Shown here one piece after another: positions 31,338 through 44,321 of a stretch of DNA of 64,000 bases. The DNA lies in the NCBI GenBank assembly GCA_030674185.1, contig CM060312.1, forward strand, positions 35,062,862 through 35,126,861. The letters are read 5' to 3'. This DNA comes from Monoplex corrugatus (taxonomy: Eukaryota > Mollusca > Gastropoda > Littorinimorpha > Ranellidae). The notes under the pieces were generated by a model. That model did no database searches. It was not told the DNA's origin and saw nothing but the letters and a program-made list of their open reading frames with translations. The translations under genes and the position numbers were made by a program. Within the stretch, counting starts at the first letter, position 1; every line of letters starts with the position of its first letter.

Positions 31338-34300
31338 TTGCATACATATTCATACCAATATCAGAACAGACAGTATATTCTACCATTGCCCAGTGTTTGT
31401 TTCAATATCTATACCAATATCAGAACAGACAGTATTTACTATTATCCCGGTGTGTCTTTCAATATGTGTACCAATATCAATACAGACAGTACTGTACTAC
31501 TATTCCGGATGCTTGTTTGAATATCTATCTATACTAGCATTAGCAGATACAGCATATCTCAACCAATACTAGAACAGACAGCACCGTGATACGGCTTCGG
31601 TGTTTGTTTCAATATGCATACCAATATTGGAACAGACAGTACCGTAACATTCTCCCGACGTTTGTCTTAATTTTTATATCAGTAATAAAACAAACAGCAC
31701 ACTAATACTGCCTCAATGTTTGTTTCGATATCTATACCGATATTACAACAGACAGAAATGTAACATTGTTCCGTTGTTTGTTTCAATATGTCTTTAGATA
31801 TCAATATTCGTATTTCATATTCATTTCTTTTTCTCACAATGGATTTACCATGTGAAACTCGGGCTGTTCTCCCTGTTAAGAGTGCGTCGCCGCAGTGCCA
31901 GCCTCCCTTGTTTATTTACTTATTTATGTATTTATTTCATTTTCTTTTTCTTTCTTTTTTATTTTTTTAAACTTTTTAACCAAGACTGAAGAAAGGCAAG
32001 AAGGCTAATTGGCCCTCAAGGAGAGGGACCTGGAATATAAACCTTATTTCTACAATATTTTATACCAGAGCAGCCGGGCGAATGCCCTGCTCTTCATGAT
32101 TTTCAACTGCCATGGATCTTTAGCGTACGCAGGTCAGCAGGCACGATTCGTTTTTGTCCCTTTCTCAAGGACTAGATGTTCAGTTCGATTTTCCAGTCAA
32201 ACTGAGGGGGGGGGGGGGGGGGGGTGGCCCTCAAGGGAACGACGTTGGAGCGATTTCAGTTATTGGAGGGAGGGGGGAAGGCATTCGAGCCTACTCCAAG
32301 AACGACGAATCTGTAATATGCCCCGAAAGTTTTCACTACATATTTGTCAGGAACTGAGGCACCACTGATCTGCCCCAAGTCCTTTCCATATTAGAAAACA
32401 CAGAATTGTAATACTGCCCCATGTTGTTTCAAATATCTAGTAAAACACAGCACTGTAATACTGCCCCAATGTCCGTTTCAATATTAGAAAACACAGCACT
32501 GTAATACTGCCCCAATGTTTGTTTCAATATTAGAAAACAGCACTGTAATACTGGCCTGAATGTCTGTATTTCAATATTAGAAAACACAGACTGTAATACT
32601 GGCCTGATGTTTGTTTCAATATTAGAAAAACAGCACTGTAATACTGGCCTGATGTTTATTTCAATATTAGAAAACACAATACTGTAATACTGGCCTGATG
32701 CTTTGTTTCAATATTAGAAAACAGCACTGTAATACTGGCCTGATGTTTGTTTCAATATTAGAAAACACATACTGTAATACTGGCCTGATGTTTGTTTCAA
32801 TATTAGAAAACAGCACTGTAATACTGGCCTGATGTTTGTTTCAATATTAGAAAACACAGCATGTAATACTGGCCTGATGTTGTTTCAATATTAGAAAACA
32901 GCACTGTAATACTGGCCTGATGTTTGTTTCAATATTAGAAAACACAATACTGTAATACTGGCCTGATGTTTGTTTCAATATTAGAAAACACAGCACTGTA
33001 ATACTGGCCTGATGTTTGTTTCAATATTAGAAAACACAATACTGTAATACTGGCCTGATGTTTGTTTCAATATTAGAAAACACAATACTGTAATACTGGC
33101 CTGATGTTTGTTTCAATATTAGAAAACACAATACTGTAATACTGGCCTGATGTTTGTTTCAATATTAGAAAACACAATACTGTAATACTGGCCTGATGTT
33201 TGTTTCAATATTAGAAAACACAATACTGTAATACTGGCCTGATGTTTGTTTCAATATTAGAAAACACAGCACTGTAATACTGGCCTGATGTTTGTTTCAA
33301 TATTAGAAAACACAGCACTGTAATACTGGCCTGATGTTTGTTTCAATATTAGAAAACACAATGTAATACTGGCCTGATGTTTTTTCAATATTAGAAAACA
33401 CAGCATGTAATACTGGCCTGATGTTTATTTCAATATTAGAAAACAGCACTGTAATACTGGCCTGATGTTTATTTCAATATTAGAAAACACACTGTAATAC
33501 TGGCCTGATGTTTGTTTCAATATTAGAAAACACAGCATGTAATACTGGCCTGATGTTTATTTCAATATTAGAAAACACAGCATGTAATACTGCCTGATGT
33601 TTGTTTCAATATTAGAAAACACAGCATGTAATACTGGCCTGATGCTTGTTTCAATATTAGAAAACACAGCATGTAATACTGGCCTGATGTTTGTTTCAAT
33701 ATTAGAAAACACAGCACTGTAATACTGCCTGATGCTTGTTTCAATATTAGAAAAACAGCACTGTAATACTGGCCTGATGCTTGTTTCAATATTAGAAAAC
33801 ACAGCATGTAATACTGCCCTGATGTTTGTTTCAATATTAGAAAACACAGCATGTAATACTGGCCTGATGCTTGTTTCAATATTAGAAAACACACATGTAA
33901 TACTGCCTGATGTTGTTTCAATATTAGAAAACACAGCTGTAATACTGGCCTGATGTTGTTTCAATATTAGAAAACACATACTGTAATACTGGCCTGATGC
34001 TTGTTTCAATATTAGAAAACAGCACTGTAATACTGGCCTGATGCTTGTTTCAATATTAGAAAACACAGCACTGTAATACTGGCCTGATTTTGTTTCAATA
34101 TTAGAAAACACAGCATGTAATACTGGCCTGATGCTTGTTTCAATATTAGAAAACACAGCACTGTAATACTGGCCTGATGCTTGTTTCAATATTAGAAAAC
34201 ACAGCATGTAATACTGGCCTGATGTTGTTTCAATATTAGAAAACACAGCATGTAATACTGCCTGATGTTTGTTTCAATATTAGAAAACACAGCACTGTAA

Positions 34301-36790
34301 TACTGGCCTGATGCTTGTTTCAATATTAGAAAACACACATGTAATACTGGCCTGATGTTTGTTTCAATATTAGAAAACACAGCACTGTAATACTGGCCTG
34401 ATGTTGTTTCAATATTAGAAAACACAGCATGTAATACTGGCCTGATGTTTGTTTCAATATTAGAAAACACAGCATGTAATACTGGCCTGATGCTTGTTTC
34501 AATATTAGAAAACACAGCATGTAATACTGGCCTGATGTTTTTTCAATATTAGAAAACACAGCATGTAATACTGGCCTGATGTTTGTTTCAATATTAGAAA
34601 ACACAACTGTAATACTGGCCTGATGTTTGTTTCAATATTAGAAAACACAGCATGTAATACTGGCCTGATGTTGTTTCAATATTAGAAAACACAATACTGT
34701 AATACTGGCCTGATGTTTATTCAATATTAGAAAACACAACTGTAATACTGGCCTGATGTTTATTTCAATATTAGAAAACACAATACTGTAATACTGGCCT
34801 GATGTTTATTTCAATATTAGAAAACACAGCATGTAATACTGGCCTGATGTTGTTTCAATATTAGAAAACACAGCACTGTAATACTGGCCTGATGTTTGTT
34901 TCAATATTAGAAAACACAGCACTGTAATACTGGCCTGATGTTTTTTCAATATTAGAAAACACAGCATTGAATACTGGCCTGATGTTTTTTCAATATTAGA
35001 AAACACAGCACTGTAATACTGGCCTGATGTTTTTTCAATATTAGAAAACACAGCATGTAATACTGGCCTGATGTTTTTTCAATATTAGAAAACACAGCAT
35101 GTAATACTGGCCTGATGTTTGTTTCAATATTAGAAAACACAGCACTGTAATACTGGCCTGATGTTTGTTTCAATATTAGAAAACACAGCACTGTAATACT
35201 GGCCTGATGTTTGTTTCAATATTAGAAAACACAGCATGTAATACTGGCCTGATGTTTGTTTCAATATTAGAAAAACAATGCACTGTAATACTGGCCTGAT
35301 GTTTGTTTCAATATTAGAAAACACAGCATGTAATACTGGCCTGATGTTTGTTTCAATATTAGAAAACACTACATGTAATACTGGCCTGATGTTTTTTCAA
35401 TATTAGTTATAAAACAGCACTGTAATACTGGCCTGATGTTTTTTTCAATATTAGAAAACACGCATGTAATACTGGCCCGAGTTTGTTTCAAATTTTTAGA
35501 AAACAGCACTGTAATACTGGCCTGATGTTTATTTCAATATTAGAAAACACTGCATGTAATACTGGCCTGATGTTTGTTTCAATATTAGAAAACAGCATGT
35601 AATACTGGCCTGATGTTTGTTTCAATATTAGAAAACACAGCATGTAATACTGGCCTGATGTTTGTTTCAATATTAGAAAACAGCACTGTAATACTGGCCT
35701 GATGTTTTTTCAATATTAGAAAACACATACTGATTAATACTGGCCTGATGTTTTTTCAATATTAGAAAACAGCACTGTAATATTGGCCTGATGTTTGTTT
35801 CAATATTAGAAAACACAATGTAATACTGGCCTGATGTTTGTTTCAATATTAGAAAACACAGCACTGTAATATTGGCCTGATGTTTGTTTCAATATTAGAA
35901 AACACAGCATGTAATACTGGCCTGATGTTTGTTTCAATATTAGAAAACACAGCATGTAATACTGGCCTGATGTTTGTTTCAATATTAGAAAACAGCATTG
36001 TAATACTGGCCTGATGTTTGTTTCAATATTAGAAAACACAATACTGTAATACTGGCCTGATGTTTATTTCAATATTAGAAAACACAGCACTATAATACTG
36101 GCCTGATGTTTATTTCAATATTAGAAAACACAGCACTGTAATATTGGCCTGATGTTTGTTTCAATATTAGAAAACACAGCATGTAATACTGCCCTGATGT
36201 TTGTTTCAATATTAGAAAACACAGCATGTAATACTGCCCCAATGTCTGTTTCAATATTAGAAAACACAGCATGTAATACTGGCCTGATGTTTGTTTCAAT
36301 ATTAGAAAACAGCACTGTAATACTGGACTGATGTTTGTTTCAATATTAGAAAACACAGCACTGTAATACTGGCCTGATGTTTATTTCAATATTAGAAAAC
36401 ACTGTAATACTGGCCTGATGTTTGTTTCAATATTACTTTATTAGAAAACAGCACTGTAATACTGGCCCGACGTTTGTTTCAATATTAGAAAACACTGCAT
36501 GTAATATTGCCCTGATATCTGTTTCGTTATTAGAAAAAAAAAAAACAGCACTGTATTGCTGGCCCGATGTTTGTTTCGTTATTAGACAACACAGCACTGT
36601 AATATTACCCCGTGGTTTATTTCAATACATATCTAAACCAATATTACGACAGACAGCTCTGTAATGTTGTTTCTTTCGTTATTAGAAAACACAGCACTGT
36701 AATGTTGCCCCGATGTTTGCTTCAATATATATCTCTATCAATATTAGGACAGACAACACAGTAATACTGGTTCGATGTTTGTTTCAATAT
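31338..36790. repeat. 46-bp minisatellite, about 95 units, with older long units at both ends
   Basis: The core unit is GTTTGTTTCAATATTAGAAA plus ACACAGCACTGTAATACTGG plus CCTGAT (46 bp), from about 32380 to 36500. Edge units (31340-31800 and 36600-36790) are 57-62 bp and contain an extra CTATACCAATAT-like segment after CAATAT, plus GAACAGACAG. A SINE remnant interrupts the left part (about 31830-32340). Many units differ by 1-2-base indels (CAGCACTG versus CAGCATG). Frames of 60-229 codons are artefacts. Confidence 0.97.
31830..32340 (-). mobile_element. SINE-3 copy and SINE-4-type tail inside the 46-bp array
   Basis: 31975-32330 matches 49293-49628 on the minus strand (GAAAATCGAACTGAAC, AGGGCATTCGCCCGGCTG, GGCCAATTAGCCTTCTTGCC, then an A-rich tail). 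31830-31870 carries the separate AGTTTCACATGGTAAATCCA word shared with 45.25 kb and 46.64 kb. A run of about 18 G occupies 32206-32223. The tRNA head is decayed here. Confidence 0.7.
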
Positions 36791-36981
36791 CAAAACGGAC
36801 ATATAAGGTAGCAAATATTATCAGGCGTTCGGGATTATGGCAGGTCGTTTACCGTGTCGGTGCTCGTGCGGGTTCTTTGTTCATTCATTGTTTAGTTGAT
36901 GTGGATAGTTGGCCGACTGGATGTCTGGCTAGCTAATTGGAGCGTTCATTGTCTCCCTGGAAAGCGCGTATACACCCTGCT

Positions 36982-36993
36982 CTCTCTCTCTCT

Positions 36994-37073
<80 letters not shown>

Positions 37074-37282
37074 CCACACATACACAAACACAAAAACACC
37101 ATCATACATACATACATACATACATACATACATACACATACATGTATACATACACAAACATACGTACATACACACACATTACATTACATCACATTACATA
37201 TATACACACACATATATGTACATACATGCGTGCATACATACATACACACATACATACATACATACAGACAGACAGACAGACA

Positions 37283-37343
<61 letters not shown>

Positions 37344-37345
37344 CA
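36982..37345. repeat. (CT)n, (ACAT)n, (GACA)n, (CA)n composite
   Basis: CT at 36982-37063, ACAT tetranucleotides at 37105-37145 and 37230-37265, GACA at 37266-37286, and CA at 37287-37342. Confidence 0.95.
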
Positions 37346-37638
37346 CCTCTTTCTCATACACACATACATACAAACTTTACGTGCATTTTCTTACACTAGT
37401 TAACTGACTGTGTGACAGGTAATTTGTTGGCTGGCCAGACATTTGGCCGGCTGCTTGATTGCTTGGTTCGTTGCTTGGTGATTCGGTTGTTTGTTTGCTA
37501 ATTTGCTTGTTTCTTTGTTTCTTAAGCACATGCATACATCGGCTATTTCACACGCATGCCCGCACACGCAAGACAACGTTTCAATGTTTAATAAAAAAAA
37601 AAAAAATTAAAAAAATCTTTTAACCCATACACATCACA

Positions 37639-37844
37639 TCACATCACACACACACGCACGCACGCACACACGCACGCATACACACACACCACCACCACAA
37701 CACAACATACCACACCCCACACACACATACACACACCACCACTACCACCACCACCACTACCACCACACCACCACCACCACCCCATACACCACAACACGCC
37801 ACACACTACACACGTACAACACACACACACACACACACACACAC

Positions 37845-37883
<39 letters not shown>

Positions 37884-38030
37884 ACACACAAACTTAGACG
37901 AACTATACACGACAGAGGGGGGTGAAATAAGTGCATCATCATCAGACACACACACACAAAACACACACACACACACGCACGCACGCACGCACGCACGCAC
38001 GCGCGCAGAGGGGGGTGAAATAAGTGCATC
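37639..38030. repeat. (CA)n / (CCA)n tract with a 30-bp duplication
   Basis: CA and CCA repeats occupy 37639-37893. AGAGGGGGGTGAAATAAGTG plus CATCATC occurs at 37914 and again at 38008, with a CA/CGCA run between. This suggests a recent tandem duplication of about 94 bp. Confidence 0.9.
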
Positions 38031-39150
38031 ATCGCCTTACCTATTCGCCGCACGCGGGGTCGGTTGGGCTGTATGACAATTTTCTGCTTGAACTCCACCC
38101 GCAGGCGATGCACATCTGACATGCTGCGGCTGCGGTTGTACGGCTTTCCCACCACCACCACCGTCACCACCACCTCCCCTTCCACTACACAGACGACGAT
38201 GACAACAACGATAGGAAAACGACGACGATGATGTTGCTGCTCACTGGTTACTATCCAGGTCTGCAGTACTAGTGGAGGGCCATCACACAGCATACCCACT
38301 CACTCACTACTGCCTTGAAGATGGGAGAAGCTTGAGACAATACTCGTAATGATCACAATGACACAAGAAGACTGAAGCACGATTTTCTCTCTCTGTCAAG
38401 CTCGTCTGTCACAAACTCACTCTTTCCCAATGCTGCTCTGACATCCAAATGCCTTTAGATCTTATTTGTCTCCTTTTTATCTGTACTTTTACTGCATATT
38501 TCTCAGCCGCGTGAAGTCATCGCAGCTAAGATGATGACGGCGATCTTGACAAATCGCTCAGGATGTATTTCATATTTTTGAGTGAAAATAAAATCCCCCA
38601 CAGTCTCTTAAGGCTTGAATCAAACTGTCCGCACTGTTGTTATTTCTGAAGCCATTCCGCTGTAGGCCTAACTTTGTGCGTTCACTGTGATTACATCATC
38701 TTCGCCCTTTTCAAACAATAGGTCCTGAGTCGTCTTTGCTCGAGCCTTGTCTCATCATGAGCTTTTCAGGTTCACGTTACACTGAGATAGGCGTACCGAG
38801 AATGATAAAGATATATACAAAATGTGTGATCCGCGTCACACCCAGTTCTCTTTTTCCTTGTTTCTTTCTTTCTTTCTTTCAAGGTCTAGCAGTCTATGTT
38901 AAGCTATAACTTTAAGAACGTCACGGAATATTACCAAATGTTTCTTTTCTTTTCCCCTATTGTAAAATGATGCAATTTCGCTGTGCTGACTTATTTAGTG
39001 CGATACTCTGCTTTCACTCTCAAATCCAGCGTTCAAATAGCACTACATGCGCTTTTTGTGGACATATATCATTACAAGACCTTCAGTGCATGTTACCAAT
39101 TATCCTGTTGAAAAAACAAACACACACTATAAAATCTAACACTGTTCATG
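38031..39150. other. Mostly ordinary sequence, no gene recognised
   Basis: A CCA/ACG-rich patch lies at 38146-38235 and a short TTTC run at 38862-38882. A 121-codon plus-strand frame (38967-39332) starts at ATG but has no recognised motif and runs into the diverged repeat below. I do not support it as a gene. Confidence 0.45.
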
Positions 39151-40130
39151 GTGCTGAAGTATCTAGTGAGTTTAAACTGGCAAAAATGTACTTTTACTCA
39201 ACAAACCAAAACGCATACAGGCCTAAAGTGAATAAGAAGTGCGTAACAATGGAGAAACGGCACACATTATCGTCCACTTTAGCCTTTATCAAGCGTACAA
39301 AGATAACAAAGAAACAAGATCACCAAGTTTAGGACAAAAAGACCAGCATCAAAAACATACTTCCCCGATTTAGTTGAGCTGTGATATCATTTAGATCAAT
39401 GTCTGGCACTTAACACATTGGCCAGGATGAAGTTATGAATGTAAGATCATCACAGTATAGTATCAAATAAAACACTTTTAGCTGTATTGAAGTATTTAGT
39501 GAGAAATGGTGATGCTCAACTGTTACTCAACTGCTTTCGAAAGATCTTCGCGGAATAACACCAAATAATTACTCACCCTCCCCTTTAATAGATTAAACAC
39601 TTTTCACTGCGTCAAAATCAGACCAACTTCACGGTCGACAGGAACAATAATTATTCTGCTATCGTCGCATAAATTTACTTAATAAACACCCACCTTCCGT
39701 TTCAAATGTTGAACACTTCTTCCTGTCCTGATGTATCAAATCACTTTAAAATAAAATGGCAATGATTAACTGTTGGGCCAAGGTATAGCATTCAACTGCT
39801 TTCATAATATCATCACAAAATATTTAACCCCCCCCCCCCCCCAAAAAAATTAACACTCATCTTACCCGTTAAAATACTAAACACATTTCGTCTTGCTGAA
39901 GTATCTGATGACTTCAAAATGGCGATACTTCCTGGTCCAAGGACTAGCGCTTAATTGCATTACTTTACAAAATCATACAACAAAATATTCACAACGTATT
40001 ATCTGATATGTAACAAGGCCAACACTGTTCTTCTCTGATAACTTTCTCTCGTCTAATTCTTCCCAGAGCTTCTTGCTACTATGATGAATTTACTACGTTA
40101 TAAAAGGCTAGACACCTTTAGTGTTCTTAG
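39151..40130. repeat. Strongly diverged tandem repeat, irregular period
   Basis: Phrases like CTGAAGTATCTAGTGA, CAACTGCTTTCGAAAG, ATTAAACACTTTTC and TCACCCTCCCC recur with changes near 39155, 39488, 39730 and 39898, at spacings of roughly 170-330 bp. A poly-C run (39829-39842) is included. This call rests on visual similarity only. Confidence 0.4.
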
Positions 40131-40309
40131 GTATCAGACGTTACAACAGAAATTCTCCTAATCGAGGATTTTGTACTTTGTTGGTAAAGGTACATTAACA
40201 ACTATTTCGGAATTTACATTACGACATTCGACCTGTAGGATAATCAAAGTCCAAACTTCATGATAAAATTCATAATTGACTAGTAAGACAGAAAGGTAAT
40301 TGTAGTCCC

Positions 40310-40445
40310 CGAACCCTATCCTGGATCGTAAGGAAGCGAGGTGATAGAGACTGTTATTTTTCAGAGTAGATCTTACTCCTCTCCTTGCTGCTTTACCTTC
40401 CCAAAATCTGTTCCCAAACCTGAACAAGGTTAAGTCATTCATGCT
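40310..40445 (-). mobile_element. SINE-2 family copy
   Basis: Minus strand: ATGAATGACTTAACCTTG, TTGGGAAGGTAAAGCAGC, then AGTCTCTATCACCTCGCTTC and ACGATCC. Truncated at both ends relative to the 46.9-kb copy. Confidence 0.6.
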
Positions 40446-40764
40446 ATACCAATACTGATCTTCTGTTGTAAGCGCTTAACAAAACACTCCCACTGAGAGG
40501 AGGAGGCGGAGTTCTGTAGAATTAAAAAAGTAAAATACAAACAAACAAACAAAAAAACATATTCAATCTTTATTGTGTATTCTTAAGTTTTTACTTCCCT
40601 CATGCTAAAATAGTTATAATGAAAACTGCAAGACTGCCAAGTCATACACACCATCATTTATCAACCATCAGCACTGATGATACACAACAGGAAAACAAAA
40701 ATAAATACGGCAGATGTTTTAATCCTGCGCATAAACCCTACACTGGCGAGGTCTCCAGAAAACT

Positions 40765-40850
40765 GAAGAAGATGGAATTCGAACCCAGGCCAGGCACGGT
40801 CACCTAAACAGATTAGGGGGTTCTCACGCTAACCATTGAGCCCAGAAATG
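40765..40850 (-). other. tRNA-like sequence with B box (SINE head or tRNA pseudogene)
   Basis: Minus strand: TGGGCTCAATGG (A-box region, 40833-40844) and GGTTCGAATTCC (B box, 40774-40785), spaced as in a class II tRNA with a long variable arm. Stems are imperfect. Confidence 0.5.
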
Positions 40851-40897
40851 CTTGTGTCATATGTTTTGGTCTACGCGCCAGTGTCGCCATTAGAAAA

Positions 40898-40981
40898 TCG
40901 GCGAGGATAAGAATCAAACCCACGCAAGAAGACCTTAACAGTTTAGAAAGTCCATCACCTTAACCATTCGGCCATCGGGCG
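40898..40981 (-). other. tRNA-Ser-like pseudogene or SINE head
   Basis: Minus strand: GATGGCCGAATGGTTAAGG (A box at 40964-40974), an anticodon arm and a long variable arm (AAGGTCTTCTTGCG), then GGTTTGATTC (B box, 40911-40920). Order and spacing follow eukaryotic tRNA-Ser. The acceptor stem does not pair properly, so it is not called as functional. It lies about 50 bp from the preceding tRNA-like unit, same strand. Confidence 0.55.
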
Positions 40982-41345
40982 AAAAGTATGATGAATGATG
41001 TGTGTGTGGTATACGACTGAATCGAAGGTGTGTATCCCACTGCCCCAGCTGTTTCGTTCTTCCTTCTCTAAGGTGCGCTGACAGTTTAGTCCTCCAGCAT
41101 CGGATTTATCGACCGCTATACGTTGTTGAACCCATTCTCATAGCAATAAGTATCCTGTTACCTGTCTACACGCGTTAAAGAGATATTCATGTGAAATAAA
41201 ATGTCGTGTTGTCACAATGTTATTGCTGTGTAATATTGACCAAGTGTTCCTTATCAAGTCATTTTTTTTTTTGTGCTGTTGTCAGTCCGAAGTATTCCCC
41301 AGTAAGTAACAAGAAAAGTGTCTTCTTCGTTGTACTTAGCAAATG
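40982..41345. other. Spacer, nothing recognised
   Basis: Ordinary sequence up to the CT tract at 41350. Confidence 0.4.
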
Positions 41346-41349
41346 TTCC

Positions 41350-41430
41350 CTCTCTCTCTCTCTCTTCTCTCTCTCTCTCCTCTCACCCTCTCTCTCACTG
41401 TGTGTGTGTGTATGTGTGTATGTGTGTGAT
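41350..41430. repeat. (CT)n then (GT)n microsatellite
   Basis: CT repeats (41350-41397) switch to GT repeats (41399-41428). Confidence 0.92.
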
Positions 41431-41639
41431 GTGCTCTGTGGACGTATGCGAGGAGGCTTGATGTGTGTGTCGACTCTGCATGTTGTATGCGTGTCTCCTT
41501 ATAAAGTAGTTCTCGTTCACACCGCCCGGACCACAGGGTTTATTACAGGCATGAGCAGTGCATGGGCCAATGTCACTGAAATGGTTCGACGGCGCGGAGC
41601 GGCGAGTGTGGTGCGCGTGTGTACTGATCGATCAGCATG

Positions 41640-41716
41640 AACAGCCAATCGTTGAACACACTGACACAGACTTCTTATTTACACACACACACACACACAC
41701 ACACACCACACACACA

Positions 41717-41758
<42 letters not shown>

Positions 41759-42000
41759 CTCATGTGTCCCAGTTGATCGGTCGGACATGCAGACAAAAAT
41801 ACAAACAAAACCGTTTCGTCAATCACACAGTCAGTCCATGAACACAGTGACACAGACTTCGCCTTACACTACCCTGTGTACTCGTGTGGTTTAGTTCATC
41901 ACTTTAACCAAAAGATAAGACAAATACATCATTAACACAAGTAACACAGACCTTGCCTGATTTACATACATTCTATGGTCTAGACCATCAGTTTGACGCA
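41640..42000. repeat. Old units flanking the 70/74-bp minisatellite, with (CA)n
   Basis: TGAACACAGTGACACAGACTTC and variants occur near 41655, 41837 and 41935, each followed by a TTTACA or CACA stretch and, once, ATCTCATGTG. The right flank of the array has the same CGCAAACTTCGCC and ATCTCATGTG words (43675-43705). A CA run occupies 41681-41754. Confidence 0.6.
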
Positions 42001-42039
42001 CACACATATAATACAAATAAACAAACAGACAGACAAGCA

Positions 42040-43680
42040 ATCAAACGAACGAATAAATGATGGAAGTAAGGAAAGAAGCAAGGAAGGTAAAAATAAACAT
42101 ATAAATACGTAAATCAGTAAATGAACAAACAAATACAGTGACGCAAACAAAGCAAGGAAGGTAGAAATAAACATATAAGTAAGTAAATAAGCAAATAAAG
42201 AAATAAATACAGTGACGCAAACAAAGCAAGAAAGGTAGCAATAAACATATAAATACGTAAATCAGTAAATGAACAAACAAATACAGTGACGCAAACAAAG
42301 CAAGGAAGGTAGAAAAAAACACATAAATACGTAAATCAGTAAATGAACAAATACAGTGACGCAAACAAAGCAAGGAAGGTAGAAATAAACACATAAATAC
42401 GTAAATCAGTAAATGAACAAACAAATACAGTGACGCAAACAAAGCAAGGAAGGTAGAAATAAACACATAAATATGTAAATCAGTAAATGAACAAATACAG
42501 TGACGCAAACAAAGCAAGGAAGGTAGAAATAAACACATAAATACGTAAATCAGTAAATGAACAAATACAGTGACGCAAACAAAGCAAGGAAGGTAGAAAT
42601 AAACACATAAATACGTAAATCAGTAAATGAACAAACAAATACAGTGACGCAAACAAAGCAAGGAAGGTAGAAATAAACATATAAATACGTAAATCAGTAA
42701 ATGAGCAAACAAATACAGTGACGCAAACAAAGCAAGGAAGGTAGAAATAAACACATAAATACGTAAATCAGTAAATGAACAAATACAGTGACGCAAACAA
42801 AGCAAGGAAGGTAGCAATAAACACATAAATACGTAAATCAGTAAATGAACAAACAAATACAGTGACGCAAACAAAGCAAGGAAGGTTCGAAATAAACATA
42901 TAAATACGTAAATCAGTAAATGAACAAATACAGTGACGCAAACAAAGCAAGGAAGGTAGCAATAAACATATAAATACGTAAATCAGTAAATGAACAAACA
43001 AATACAGTGACGCAAACAAAGCAAGGAAGGTAGAAATAAACATATAAATACGTAAATCAGTAAATGAACAAACAAATACAGTGACGCAAACAAAGCAAGG
43101 AAGGTAGTAATAAACATATAAATACGTAAATCAGTAAATGAACAAACAAATACAGTGACGCAAACAAAGCAAGGAAGGTAGAAATAAACATATAAATACG
43201 TAAATCAGTAAATGAACAAACAAATACAGTGACGCAAACAAAGCAAGGAAGGTAGAAATAAACACATAAATACGTAAATCAGTAAATGAACAAACAAATA
43301 CAGTGACGCAAACAAAGCAAGGAAGGTAGAAATAAACACATAAATACGTAAATCAGTAAATGAACAAACAAATACAGTGACGCAAACAAAGCAAGGAAGG
43401 TAGCAATAAACATAAAATACGTAAATCAGTAAATGAACAAACAAATACAGTGACGCAAACAAAGCAAGGAAGGTAGCAATAAACACATAAATACGTAAAT
43501 CAGTAAATGAACAAATAAATACAGTGACGCAAACAAAGCAAGGAAGGTAGCAATAAACACATAAATACGTAAATCAGTAAATGAACAAATAAATACAGTG
43601 ACGCAAACAAAGCAAGGAAGGTAGAAATAAATACATAAATAAGTAAATAAGCAAATATAGAAATAAATACAGTGACGCAA
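42040..43680. repeat. 70/74-bp minisatellite, about 23 units
   Basis: The unit is AAATAAACACATAAATACGT plus AAATCAGTAAATGAACAAAC plus AAATACAGTGACGCAAACAA plus AGCAAGGAAGGTAG (74 bp). A 70-bp version lacks one ACAA. Units alternate CACATAAA/CATATAAA and GTAGAAAT/GTAGCAAT variants. Periodic Phe/Leu frames on the minus strand are artefacts. Confidence 0.97.
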
Positions 43681-43681
43681 A

Positions 43682-44190
43682 CTTCGCCTAATCACACATC
43701 TCATGTGGCCTACATCCCAAGACAGACAGGGTGGAGGGGGGGGGGGGGAGAAGGAGGGAAGAAAGAAAAGGGAAAAAGACAAACGAAACAGTGCGTAAGA
43801 AACAAAACAAAAAAGAAAGAAAGAAAGAAAACAGAATAAATGAAATACTAAAAACAAAGACAGGACAAAAGAAATAGACAAGAAAGAAAACAGTCACGTA
43901 AGAATGAACATATAAAAGAAATGTTGATAGAAATTTTAAAAAAGCAAATTAAAAAAAATGAAAAGAAATGTTTTTTTCCCCACAGCAAAGAAAGACAAGA
44001 CAGAAGCAAAGACCTCGATATGCTACACTACACGTGTACACATCAAATGCGATCTGTTCCTTTCTGTGCAATACTCCTTCCTTGAAGAATCGACAAGTAA
44101 AACGAATAATAAATATGCCATCGTCAAGGGCAAAGTCTTATGACACTTTGTGTTCACAACTAAAAGTCCCATACTACCACCACAAATGAT
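43682..44190. other. A-rich spacer
   Basis: Poly-G (43735-43749) and GAAA repeats (43813-43830) are present. Short frames near 43958-44189 have no recognised motif. Confidence 0.5.
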
Positions 44191-44195
44191 AATAA

Positions 44196-44276
44196 AGGTG
44201 GTGGTGGTGGTGGTGGTGGTGGTGGTGGTGGTGGTGGGGGTGGTGAAGAAGAAGAGGAGAAGAAGAAGAAGAAGAA

Positions 44277-44321
<45 letters not shown>

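Noticed and set aside
38967..39332. A 121-codon plus-strand frame with an ATG start
   Set aside because: No recognised motif, and it overlaps a diverged repeat region. Support is insufficient for a gene call.
40898..40981. Functional tRNA-Ser gene
   Set aside because: A and B boxes and the variable arm are visible, but the acceptor stem does not pair and no terminator-like T run follows convincingly.
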